A DNA stretch of 64,000 bases, from contig CANEZP010000020.1 of NCBI GenBank assembly GCA_947444305.1, positions 1 to 64,000 on the forward strand, written 5' to 3'. The notes below the pieces were generated by a model that searched no databases, was not told the origin of the DNA, and worked only from the letters and a program-made list of their open reading frames with translations. The position numbers and the translations under genes are program-made. Source of the DNA: Pseudobdellovibrionaceae bacterium (GTDB lineage Bacteria; Bdellovibrionota; Bdellovibrionia; Bdellovibrionales; UBA1609). Within the stretch, counting starts at the first letter, position 1. Each line of letters starts with the position of its first letter. This document shows positions 30,328 through 39,433 of this stretch, piece after piece.

Positions 30328-32060
30328 TAAAACTCCTGGCCAAAGCTAAGGAAGAAAACCCACTCTTGCGGATACATGGCGGTGTCCTGGTTTTCGTTAT
30401 AAATCCTTCCGCGCGCGGCCGACCCGCGCAAAGTGCCGAACGGCGAAGGCCAGCGTAACCCGAGACCCCACGAAGTAAAAATAGGATCATCGAGATTGGC
30501 CCGACCATCACCGAGCTTGGCGATGTCGTAGAGCACAAAGGGCTCGAGATGGTACGGCAGCTGTTCAATCAGCCGCATCTCGAAACCGGCGTAGCCCGCG
30601 GTAAGATAACCAAAATCATTGTTATTCAAGATTTTGCGTCCGAAGCCACGGAGGTTGTCGTCGCCCCCGAAAAATACGCGGTAATCACTAGGCAGTTTTT
30701 TTGCGTTCGGATCCCGAAGATCGGTCTTGCTGTTCACACTCGTAAGTTCGAATCGTGTGCCCAGCACCACCAACGGGGGCGAGAAGCCGCCGAGATTGAA
30801 GAGCTGCTTATAATTAAATTGGTATTTATCGACGTTCAAATAAGATCCGAGTTCGGCCCGTTGACCGCTGTAATCCAGGCTGGCCTGCCAGCCCTCGAAC
30901 TGTGTTGATAAACCAGATTCATAGACATGATTCATCGCGAGCAATGAAGCATCGTAAGAAAGGAACAAGACGTCCCTGGGGCCTTTTCCCTTGACGGTAT
31001 TGACGTAGTTCAACGTCGGACCCGCGCGGCCGCGCCAGCGTACGCTCCACTTATCCCAGTTGCGGCCGACGTCGGCGCCCGCCTTGCCCGAGAGTTCTTC
31101 CAAAAAACGTTCGGTCTTGCGGGCCGTTTGAAAACGCGGGCCGAAGTAGCCTCGCTTAGTGAACGGTAGAATATAAAGTTCGGTCCCGAGATTGAAACGT
31201 TGGACCCGCGGCGAAGCGTACAGCGTTGCGGTTAGCGAAGACGCCCGGCCGTCTAACTTTGTATTTTTAAACCAAATATCCAGAAACGGGAATTCTTCGG
31301 TCGAGGCACCCACACCGAACCGGAACAGTCTTGGCCGGCCCACGTCGGCGCGCAAATGCAAATCGACCTGATCGCCCCGGCAAGACGAGGTGAAGTAAGC
31401 GCTTTGGATCAAACCGTCCGATAAAAGCCGGTTGACCGAAAGTTGTGTTTCGCGAACGTCGTACCAATCCCCCGCTTCGAACGCGAGGTATCTTGCGAGC
31501 GTGTCCTCGTCTAAATTGTCGAGCCCCGTACGGCGAATGCCCGCGACCGTCTGCCGAATACCCGGGTTAACCGAAACGTTGACGAGCCCGTCCCAAACTT
31601 GCGCTTTGACGTCAACTTGCGGGCAGGCATAGCCCTTACTCCGCAAGTCGGTATCGGCCCACTGATTGATTTCATCTAATTTTGCCGGCGTGATCGTTTC
31701 GCCGATGACTTTTCGTTTCTTACTACCTTCGAGCAATCCGTCGGCGCCATGAACCTTAAGATCTTTGAAAACGGTACGCGGGCCCGACCACACGTCGAGC
31801 CGGTCGCCGGTACGCTCGAAGCGCGGCGTGAGGTATCCACTCTCCTGCAAGAGAACATTTAACTGATACTGCGCTTGGGGTATCGGCACATCACGCCAGC
31901 CCTCGCCGCCTTTGGGGCTTCCGCAAACGATAACTTGTTCGTTAGAAGAGAGCTCAAGCCGGCCCTCCTTCAACGTAACGTTGTCGCATAATTTAGTTTC
32001 CTTGTGAGCACAGGATAAGAAGAGGAAACAGGGAATAAAAAGGGCGAGCGCGCGCATCAC
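30327..32060 (-). CDS. BamA/TamA-like outer-membrane protein with lipoprotein signal
   Basis: Lipobox FLSCAHKE; POTRA-like N-terminus; L6-like FFGGDDNLRGFGRK; C-terminal FLSFGQEF. Confidence 0.82.
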   Translation of the reverse strand: MMRALALFIPCFLFLSCAHKETKLCDNVTLKEGRLELSSNEQVIVCGSPKGGEGWRDVPIPQAQYQLNVLLQESGYLTPRFERTGDRLDVWSGPRTVFKDLKVHGADGLLEGSKKRKVIGETITPAKLDEINQWADTDLRSKGYACPQVDVKAQVWDGLVNVSVNPGIRQTVAGIRRTGLDNLDEDTLARYLAFEAGDWYDVRETQLSVNRLLSDGLIQSAYFTSSCRGDQVDLHLRADVGRPRLFRFGVGASTEEFPFLDIWFKNTKLDGRASSLTATLYASPRVQRFNLGTELYILPFTKRGYFGPRFQTARKTERFLEELSGKAGADVGRNWDKWSVRWRGRAGPTLNYVNTVKGKGPRDVLFLSYDASLLAMNHVYESGLSTQFEGWQASLDYSGQRAELGSYLNVDKYQFNYKQLFNLGGFSPPLVVLGTRFELTSVNSKTDLRDPNAKKLPSDYRVFFGGDDNLRGFGRKILNNNDFGYLTAGYAGFEMRLIEQLPYHLEPFVLYDIAKLGDGRANLDDPIFTSWGLGLRWPSPFGTLRGSAARGRIYNENQDTAMYPQEWVFFLSFGQEF

Positions 32061-32098
32061 GCATTTGTACGTTTATCAGCGGCGGTCCTCAACCTTTT

Positions 32099-33004
32099 TT
32101 AAATTTCTTTAGACCACCGGCCGAGGTACTTCACCTCAGTTTCGAAGATGACTCCGAACTGCTTTTTCACTTCGGTTTTTACGTGTTCGATGATGTTTTG
32201 CACGTCCGTCGCGGTCGCGCCGCCGACGTTAACGATAAAATTAGCGTGTTTAGGTGAAACCTGCGCGCCACCTACCTTATAGCCTTTCAGACCCGCCTTC
32301 TCGATCAGCGCGCCGGCGTGGTGGCCCGGTGGGTTTTTGAAGGTACTACCGCAACTCGGGAGCTCGAGGGGCTGCCGCGCGAGTCTGTTCTTCGTCGCTT
32401 CACGAACTTTTAGCGGTATCTGCTCGTCGGCTTCGTTGGGCCAACTCACCTGCGCACGCACGATGATACCGGGCTGCCATCCGTCGGTGTGCCGGTAGTG
32501 CCATTGAGCTTCGTCTTTATTCAAGCGCCGCAACGGCAGCTCGGGCTTGGAGAGATCGATAAATTCAAACCAATCGGTGATCTCGGTAAACTCGCGGGGC
32601 GCGACTTTCTCGCCGATGCCGGCGTTCATGACGACGCCGCCGCCGATATCCCCCGGTAGTCCGCAGAGAAAGAGTGCCGGCGCCAGCTTTCGCTTCATGT
32701 AGATCTTGGTTAACTCGGACTTCATCGTTCCCGCGAGTGCCACCACGGTGACACGGTCGCCCTCTTCTTTAACTTCACAGGCGTTGAGTTGCTTCATCGC
32801 GATGACCAATCCTTCAACGCCTAAATCGCTGACGAGAACGTTCGTGCCACCACCGAGGATCGTAACCGGAATTTTTTTAGTTTGCGCGAAGCGGACCGCT
32901 TCGCGAACTTCCTCGATGGATTGTGGCAGGCAGAAGTAATCCGCCGGCCCGCCGATCTTCCACCAAGTCCAATCTTTGAGCGCGACGTTCTCGCGGATTT
33001 CCAT
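32099..33004 (-). CDS. murB: UDP-N-acetylmuramate dehydrogenase
   Basis: WWKIGGPADYFCLP, TILGGGTNVLVSD, GLPGDIGGGVVMNAG, GSTFKNPPGHHAGALIE, PKHANFIVN. Confidence 0.95.
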   Translation of the reverse strand: MEIRENVALKDWTWWKIGGPADYFCLPQSIEEVREAVRFAQTKKIPVTILGGGTNVLVSDLGVEGLVIAMKQLNACEVKEEGDRVTVVALAGTMKSELTKIYMKRKLAPALFLCGLPGDIGGGVVMNAGIGEKVAPREFTEITDWFEFIDLSKPELPLRRLNKDEAQWHYRHTDGWQPGIIVRAQVSWPNEADEQIPLKVREATKNRLARQPLELPSCGSTFKNPPGHHAGALIEKAGLKGYKVGGAQVSPKHANFIVNVGGATATDVQNIIEHVKTEVKKQFGVIFETEVKYLGRWSKEI

Positions 33005-34362
33005 CAGGTGCCCTTGATCATGCTTTCGGTCATCTGTTCACCGAGCTTCGAAATATCACCCGCGCCTAACGTGAGCATGATGTCACCCGGTTTGAGGAAG
33101 TCGCGTACGGCATTCAACTGCGGATCTTCCTGGCGGGAGATAAAGCGGCGGTCTTTATGTACGATTTGTTCAACCAGCAGCGGTCCCGACACGCCGTCGA
33201 CCGGTGCTTCGCCCGCGGCGTAAATGTCGGTCACGAACAAAACATCGGCGTCGGTAAAACATTTTAAGAAATCATCCCAGCAAATTTTCGTGCGTGAGTA
33301 CCGGTGCGGTTGGAAGACCGTCACTAATCTCCGCTCGGGAAAGCGCTCTTTGAAACCGGCAAGCACGGCGCGCACTTCGGTCGGATGATGGCCGTAGTCG
33401 TCGTAGAAGTCTATTCCACGAATGGTGGCTTTGTGTTGAAAGCGGCGGTCAACTCCGCCGAAGCTACCGATGGCTTTCGCGGCCGTTTCGAAGGAGATTC
33501 CGGCCTGCATGCCCGCGAGGATCGCCGCGATGGAGTTAAGCGCGTTATGTTGGCCCGGCATCGAGGGTCGCATCTCGCCGCATTTTTTGCCCTCGAATCT
33601 GACGTCCCAATGCGACTCCCGCTTTTCGATGACGTAATCATTGTGCTCTTGCAAACCGTAAGAGATCCAGCGTTTACCGAAGTTTTTAAACAGCTTCATC
33701 AAGTTCGCGTCGTCACCGCAAACGATCGCGACGCCGTAAAAGGGGATGCGGGTCGCGAAATCTAGAAACGCGTTCTCAAGGTTTTGGAATGTTTTGTAGT
33801 AATCCAGGTGATCGTTATCGATGTTCGTGATGATCACGATTTCGGGGCTCAAGTGCGTGAAGCTGCCGTCGCTTTCGTCCGCCTCGGCGATCAACCAATC
33901 GCCCTTACCTAAAGCCGCGGTCGATTTAATCACGTCCAACCGGCCGCCGACGATGATCGTCGGATCGAGGCCCGCTTGCAAAAAGATCGATGAAGTTAAA
34001 CTCGTCGTGGTGGTTTTACCGTGAGTGCCCGCGACCGCGATACCGCGTTTGAGATTCATGATTTCGGCCAGCGCTTCGGCCCGGCGGATGAGCGGAATCT
34101 TTTTTTTACGCGCGGCTTTGAATTCAACGTTGTCTTCTTTAACGGCGCTAGAATAAACGACCACTTCGCTTTCGCCGAGGTTGGCTTCTTCGTGCCCTCG
34201 ATAAACGGGGATGCCGATTTCTTTCAGACGCACGGTTTGCATATTTTCGCCGGCGTCGCTGCCGGTGACTTGCGCACCTAAATTGTGCAGCAGCTCGGCC
34301 AAGCCGCACATGCCGATACCGCCGACGCCGATGAAGTGAACTTTGGCCCTAGCGAGTCGCAT
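33004..34362 (-). CDS. murC: UDP-N-acetylmuramate--L-alanine ligase
   Basis: HFIGVGGIGMCGLAELL, AGTHGKTTTTSL, FQPHRYSRT. Start MRLARAKV overlaps murG. Confidence 0.96.
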   Translation of the reverse strand: MRLARAKVHFIGVGGIGMCGLAELLHNLGAQVTGSDAGENMQTVRLKEIGIPVYRGHEEANLGESEVVVYSSAVKEDNVEFKAARKKKIPLIRRAEALAEIMNLKRGIAVAGTHGKTTTTSLTSSIFLQAGLDPTIIVGGRLDVIKSTAALGKGDWLIAEADESDGSFTHLSPEIVIITNIDNDHLDYYKTFQNLENAFLDFATRIPFYGVAIVCGDDANLMKLFKNFGKRWISYGLQEHNDYVIEKRESHWDVRFEGKKCGEMRPSMPGQHNALNSIAAILAGMQAGISFETAAKAIGSFGGVDRRFQHKATIRGIDFYDDYGHHPTEVRAVLAGFKERFPERRLVTVFQPHRYSRTKICWDDFLKCFTDADVLFVTDIYAAGEAPVDGVSGPLLVEQIVHKDRRFISRQEDPQLNAVRDFLKPGDIMLTLGAGDISKLGEQMTESMIKGT

Positions 34363-35440
34363 TTGCTTCGATCCTTTCGACAAACTTTTCGACCAGCGCC
34401 CGCGCGGCGCGCGGATGATGGAAGGTCCGTACCGCCTCGCCCATTTGGCTGAGACGCGCCGGATTCGCTTTGAGATCCAGGATTTGATCACGAAGCCCGG
34501 CCGGTGTCAGATCTTTTTGCACGATCATAATCGCCGCGTTTTTCTTCACTAAAGATTCGGCGTTTTTCTTTTGATGGTCGTCGGCGGCGAAGGGAAACGG
34601 AATAAGGATGGATGGCTTAGCGCAAGCGGCGAGCTCCGACAACGTGCCCGTGCCCGAGCGGCAAATCACCAAATCGGCTTTTTGATATTGGTGGCCCATG
34701 TCATGAAGGTATTCACGCAAATCCACTTTCGAAATCGCGTCGCCGTACAAAGCTTTAATCCGTTCGAAATCGGCCGCGCCGGTTTGGTGAATGAACTCGA
34801 TCTGCGCGAGTTCGGGGCCGCCGGCCTTGATCATTTCGGCCGCGGCGGTGTTCAGACCGCGCGCCCCCTGACTGCCGCCGAAGATCAAGACGCGGAATTT
34901 GCCGTCGCCCGTTTTCGTCATCGGCATTTCTTCGATCTCTTTGCGAACGGGCATTCCCGCCACGTGGACCACGCCCTTGAGCAGCGCACGGGCTTCATCA
35001 AAAACCACCCAGGCTTCGTCGACAAATTTCGAAAGAATTCGGTTCGCCATGCCGGGCATCGCGTTGGGCTCCCAAATGGCGGTGCGGTATTTGAGCATCG
35101 AAGCCATCAATAGTAACGGGCCCGAAGCGTGACCACCGACGCCGAGCACGAAATCGGGTTTTTCTTTACGCAGGAGCATTATGCTTTTGATCATTGCCCA
35201 CGGTAAAAGCAAAACGGTTTTGATTCGCTCGGCTTTACCGACGTTTGAGTTAAGGCGGCCGACCGGCAGATGGTGAACTTTAAATCCCTTAGCGGGAATG
35301 ATTTTATTTTCGAGGCCGTGCGCGGTGCCGACGAATTCAATTTGCACCGCGGGCCGGTAAGTTTGAAAAGCTTCGGCCATGGCGAGGGCGGGATAAATAT
35401 GCCCGCCCGTTCCACCCGCCGCGATCAAAATTTTGGACAT
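34349..35440 (-). CDS. murG: Lipid II synthase glycosyltransferase
   Basis: ILIAAGGTGGHIYPALAMA, LGVGGHASGPLL, FGGSQGARGLN, CRSGTGTLSELAA. Confidence 0.96.
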   Translation of the reverse strand: MSKILIAAGGTGGHIYPALAMAEAFQTYRPAVQIEFVGTAHGLENKIIPAKGFKVHHLPVGRLNSNVGKAERIKTVLLLPWAMIKSIMLLRKEKPDFVLGVGGHASGPLLLMASMLKYRTAIWEPNAMPGMANRILSKFVDEAWVVFDEARALLKGVVHVAGMPVRKEIEEMPMTKTGDGKFRVLIFGGSQGARGLNTAAAEMIKAGGPELAQIEFIHQTGAADFERIKALYGDAISKVDLREYLHDMGHQYQKADLVICRSGTGTLSELAACAKPSILIPFPFAADDHQKKNAESLVKKNAAIMIVQKDLTPAGLRDQILDLKANPARLSQMGEAVRTFHHPRAARALVEKFVERIEANATR

Positions 35441-35452
35441 CTAAGGTGCTTC

Positions 35453-36565
35453 CTATTCAATCTCTTTTTCTCGAAAGTTGAGTGGAACAATAGACTCACG
35501 CTCGAGATTGAGCAACCATCCAATCAACAGTCCGGTGCAGATCAGCGAACTTCCGCCGTAGCTGAGCAAGGGTAAAGTCAGACCCTTCGTGGGCAATAAT
35601 CCCAGCGCAACGCCGCAATTAATAAATACCGAAATCGAAAGTAAAAGCGAAAAGCTCAAGGCCATCGCTCGCTCACGGTAGCGTTGTAAATGTAGTGCAA
35701 TTTGAAAACCCCGGAACACGATGAAGCCGTAGACCATCATGAGAATAAAAAATCCGATAAAGCCCATCTCCTCGCCGAGTACGGCCAAGGTGAAATCGGT
35801 ATGCGCTTCCGGCAGGAAAAACAATTTGCCTTGGCCCTGCCCAAGTCCGCGCCCGGTTAAGCCACCCGAGTAAAAGCTGAGTAAGCTTTGGATGACCTGA
35901 AAACCTTTTTCGGCGGGATCGGCCCACGGGTTGATGAAGGCTTCCACCCGCATGCGGCGGTACGGCGTCGACATCACCATGTACGCCAGCGTCGGAATCG
36001 CGAGCGCCGCGCCCGTCACGAGCACGCGCCAACGCAGACCGAAGGCCACGAGCAGACTAAACGCGAGCAGTAAAATAATAACGAAACTGCCGAAATCCGG
36101 CTGCGCCAAAAGCAACGCCAACGGCATGAACGCCGCGCCCACCTTCAACAACCAATTGCGGTCGATGTTACCGCGCGCGTAATCGGCGATGAGCGTCGCG
36201 AGCACAAAAGGATAGGTGACCTTTAGCAATTCGCCGGGCTCGAAACGAAAACCCATCGGCAGATTTAGCCAGCGGTAAGCTCCGCCCACTTTCGTTCCGA
36301 GGCCGGGCACGAATGTCCCGATCACCGCGATGATCGCGACGCCCCACAAGGCCCAGCCCAGCCGCATCGCGTTTTTCCAGCTAATGTAAGATGAGCCGAA
36401 AACGACGAACACGAACGCGACCGAAAACAAGAGTTGTTTACGAAAGAAAAAAAGCCCATCGCCGTAAACCTCGGTCGCAAAAATATAGCTGGAGCTATAA
36501 ACTTGCACGAGACCCAAACCCACCAGAAAAAACACCGAGAGAAGAATGCCGCGGTCTAAAATCAT
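35453..36565 (-). CDS. ftsW: Peptidoglycan glycosyltransferase FtsW
   Basis: SEDS motifs: AYRWLNLPMGFRFEPGELLK, EAHTDFTLAVLGEEMGFIG, LLPTKGLTLPLLSYGGSS. Likely start MILDRG at 36565. Confidence 0.94.
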   Translation of the reverse strand: MILDRGILLSVFFLVGLGLVQVYSSSYIFATEVYGDGLFFFRKQLLFSVAFVFVVFGSSYISWKNAMRLGWALWGVAIIAVIGTFVPGLGTKVGGAYRWLNLPMGFRFEPGELLKVTYPFVLATLIADYARGNIDRNWLLKVGAAFMPLALLLAQPDFGSFVIILLLAFSLLVAFGLRWRVLVTGAALAIPTLAYMVMSTPYRRMRVEAFINPWADPAEKGFQVIQSLLSFYSGGLTGRGLGQGQGKLFFLPEAHTDFTLAVLGEEMGFIGFFILMMVYGFIVFRGFQIALHLQRYRERAMALSFSLLLSISVFINCGVALGLLPTKGLTLPLLSYGGSSLICTGLLIGWLLNLERESIVPLNFREKEIE

Positions 36566-36676
36566 ATCCCTAAAGCTTAGGATCGTTAGAACGGAAAAGG
36601 TAGCCTCCCCGCGGGGCGCAAGGCTAAAGGCCTGCTGCGCTTTTAGCGTCTGCCAAAAGCGCATAAATGCGCAATC

Positions 36677-38452
36677 ATGGCCAAGGTGAGATATTGGTCC
36701 ATCGCCCTTATCGTTGGTTCCTGCCTGGCGGTGTACGGCGTTACGCTCGCCGGCGAATTTTTAGCTTGGGACGACCGGCAGCATTTCTTTTTGAATCCGC
36801 ATCTGGTGGCGGGTGAATTTCAGTTCTTTTGGACGAACGCCTACTACGGATTTTTTGCTCCGGTCACCTACACGGTTTGGACCACGCTCTTCCAGATTTC
36901 TCACGAGCCTTGGCCGTTTCACCTCCTCAACTTAATCCTTCATACGTGCAACGCCCTTTTTGTTTTTTCACTGATTAAGGCGTTGCTCAAAACCGACGAC
37001 CGAACCGCCGCCCTCGGTGCGCTCGTGTTCGCGCTTCATCCGCTACAGGTGGAGCCGGTGGCATGGATTTCGGGCGGCCGGGATCTGATGGCGGCATTCT
37101 TCGGACTGGCCGCGATGCGGACACTGCTAATTGGCTGTCCGGAGGTGCAAATGGCGGGTGGGTTGGCTCTGAATGGACGGAGTTTGTCTGTACAGAGTTC
37201 GGAGGACAGCACTCTGTCTGTACAGAGTTCAAATACACAGACTCTGTCTGTACAGAGTGCGATAGAACAGACTCTGTACAACCAGAGCTCCGATATCCCG
37301 ACTCTGTACAAACAGAGCTCCGAAACCCCCACTCTGTACAAACAGAGTCCGAAAATTCCGACTCTGTACAAACAGATCCCTTTATTCGCCACCGTGCTTT
37401 TCATCCTCGGGCTCCTCGCCAAACCATCCCTCGCCGCGCTTCCCTTCGCTTTATTCGCCTTCGATGTTTGCCGGGGCCGGACGGCGTTCCGCCGCCGGAC
37501 ACTTAGTCTTTGGTGCACGCTCAGCGCCGGATTGTTAGCGTACACCTTGACCCTCCAGGCCCCATATTCCGACCCACGTTTAACGGCGACTTTTTTCGAA
37601 CGCGCGCTTGTTGCCATCGATGCCGCCGGTTTTTATTTAAAATCGTTCCTCTGGCCGTGGCCGCTCAGCTTTAGCTACGACCGGCAGATCGCCGAAGTGT
37701 TGAGCGAGAAGTCGTACTTGCGGGCCGCTGTCTTTTTATTTTTAGGCGCGCCCGTCCTCGTGCTTCTTGCATGGAGGTTCGGCAAGATCGTTCCCGCAAG
37801 TCTCGCGTTCGCAGTAGTTTTGCTCCTGTCCACGTTAGGTTTTGTTCCTTTCGCGGGTCAGGTCCAGTCCACCGCTTTTGACCGGTACATGTACCTTACG
37901 CTCGCCGCCGCGGCGCTCGTTACCGCTACCGTTGTTCGCGGGAAAGCTTCGCGCTTCGCGTGCATCGTACTAATCAGCGTGATGGCCGCGCTCAGTTTCT
38001 CGCGGGCGCGCGACTGGCTCAATGATCGCAATTTGAACGAAAGCGCAATCGCGATCAACCCCCGCAATTACATTGCCCTCAATAATCTTGCGATTTACGA
38101 AATCTCGCAGAAGCAATTCAAAACCGCCGAAATTTATCTGCGCCGGGCTTGGGTGGCGAGACCGAAGCATGCGCTCGCGCCGGCGAACCTCGCGCATGCG
38201 CTTTGGTTGCAGAATGATGTCGGCTCGGTCCTCAAAGAAATTCTGCCGCTGACCGGTGACGAGCACTTTCTCACGTACAATGCGCGTGAGCCCGAATCAC
38301 TCGCGCTTATCTTTCGCATGACTGCCCGGGCGTTAACCGCCACCTTAGATCATGACGGCGCCCGGAAAAATTACCTCAAGGCGCTTCACTACGGCGCAAG
38401 CGACGCCGGTTTGCAATCCGAGTACGGCCTCTACCTGCGTGAGAACCAATAA
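36677..38452 (+). CDS. TMTC-like polytopic membrane protein with C-terminal TPRs and an internal repeat array
   Basis: ALHPLQVEPVAWISGGRDLMAAFFGLAAM, LGLLAKPSLAALPFALFAFDV; TPR-like INPRNYIALNNLAIYEISQKQFKTAEIYLRRAW. Confidence 0.82.
   Translation: MAKVRYWSIALIVGSCLAVYGVTLAGEFLAWDDRQHFFLNPHLVAGEFQFFWTNAYYGFFAPVTYTVWTTLFQISHEPWPFHLLNLILHTCNALFVFSLIKALLKTDDRTAALGALVFALHPLQVEPVAWISGGRDLMAAFFGLAAMRTLLIGCPEVQMAGGLALNGRSLSVQSSEDSTLSVQSSNTQTLSVQSAIEQTLYNQSSDIPTLYKQSSETPTLYKQSPKIPTLYKQIPLFATVLFILGLLAKPSLAALPFALFAFDVCRGRTAFRRRTLSLWCTLSAGLLAYTLTLQAPYSDPRLTATFFERALVAIDAAGFYLKSFLWPWPLSFSYDRQIAEVLSEKSYLRAAVFLFLGAPVLVLLAWRFGKIVPASLAFAVVLLLSTLGFVPFAGQVQSTAFDRYMYLTLAAAALVTATVVRGKASRFACIVLISVMAALSFSRARDWLNDRNLNESAIAINPRNYIALNNLAIYEISQKQFKTAEIYLRRAWVARPKHALAPANLAHALWLQNDVGSVLKEILPLTGDEHFLTYNAREPESLALIFRMTARALTATLDHDGARKNYLKALHYGASDAGLQSEYGLYLRENQ
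37181..37380 (+). repeat. Seven-unit palindromic repeat array with 30-bp period, in frame within the TMTC-like gene
   Basis: 20-bp repeats start at 37181, 37211, 37241, 37271, 37301, 37331, 37361. Consensus ACTCTGT-NNNN-ACAGAGT + 2 nt; six intervening 10-bp spacers differ. Confidence 0.97.
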
Positions 38453-38526
38453 GGCACCTTGTACATAATCGCCGAAGCGGAATAAGCGTTTGACCCCGGC
38501 GCAAGGATGCCGCACATACGAAGCTT

Positions 38527-39360
38527 ATGTACATTGGACTTCTGATTCTCACCTCGCTGTTCGCGCCGCTACGAGCTTCGGCGAACGAAACTTTCCGTCT
38601 CAACTTCTCGCCGACCTGCCGGGATTGGTTGGCGCCGCGGTGGGAGCAAAATATGCGAATGCTCAATAGCATCGTCACCGGATCGGGCGAGATTATTCTC
38701 CTGACCGAAGCGGAACTTTTTCGCTTCGTCGACCTGCCACCCGCGCGGCCGCACCCATATCACCGGAGCGTTTTTGTATTGTTGCCCGCAACCGCTAACC
38801 ATACCCTGCGGAGCGCGGCGGCCACCTACTCCGACAACCCCACGAAGTATCTCACCTTCGGTCATGATCACCGCTGGCTCGCGACTCATCTGCCAAACGC
38901 GACGGATGAATTACCTCAGCATCTGCTCGTGCTCAATCATCCAGGAAGCGTTGCGATCGCGCGCCATGAGTTAACGCACGCCGAAGATTTCTCGGAGATC
39001 TATAATTACGCTTTAGAACGCTTAGGACCCGGCACTAAAAAGACTTTGCTGATCAGAATGAGCGTTTTTCTTCTCATCACCGAACTGCGCGCTTACGCAC
39101 TGGAGTTCCGTTTGATGCCGGAGGGCGCACACGCCCGGGACCTCGTCGCGACGGCGGCGTTGATCTTGGAACCGATGATCGAGGAGAGCCGCGCAAGTAT
39201 TCCCCCACAAGATTGGGATTCCCTGCTAAACCGCTTGGGCGTAAAGGATCTTTCGCGTGACGGCATCGTTCGGTTATTCCGTTCGAACAGACCCATCCCG
39301 TCGTGGAAGGACATGCTGGACGGACTCGGGCCGGATGTCGTTCAGGAGCTTGAACCTTAG
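38527..39360 (+). CDS. Secreted protein with HExxH motif, candidate metallopeptidase
   Basis: Signal peptide MYIGLLILTSLFAPLRASA; VAIARHELTHAEDFSEI, then ITELRAYALEFR. Confidence 0.65.
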   Translation: MYIGLLILTSLFAPLRASANETFRLNFSPTCRDWLAPRWEQNMRMLNSIVTGSGEIILLTEAELFRFVDLPPARPHPYHRSVFVLLPATANHTLRSAAATYSDNPTKYLTFGHDHRWLATHLPNATDELPQHLLVLNHPGSVAIARHELTHAEDFSEIYNYALERLGPGTKKTLLIRMSVFLLITELRAYALEFRLMPEGAHARDLVATAALILEPMIEESRASIPPQDWDSLLNRLGVKDLSRDGIVRLFRSNRPIPSWKDMLDGLGPDVVQELEP

Positions 39361-39367
39361 CCACTCC

Positions 39368-39402
39368 AAAAAAAACCGGCCCCGTGGACACATCGGGACC
39401 GG
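39368..39402 (-). terminator. Rho-independent terminator for minus-strand operon
   Basis: On minus strand: CCGGTCCCG-atgtgtcca-CGGGGCCGG followed by TTTTTTTT. Confidence 0.8.
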
Positions 39403-39433
39403 CTAGGAATATACATCCCACTTTCGTAATTAA

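Noticed and set aside
37181-37380. Calling the palindromic array a true CRISPR
   Set aside because: Repeat (20 bp) and spacers (10 bp) are too short, it is entirely within a coding frame, there are no cas-like genes nearby, and repeat orientation changes.
37036-37617. 193-aa minus ORF and 147-aa plus ORF across the array
   Set aside because: They are by-products of a stop-free 30-bp period; the frame starting at 36677 has coherent TM and TPR homology on both sides.
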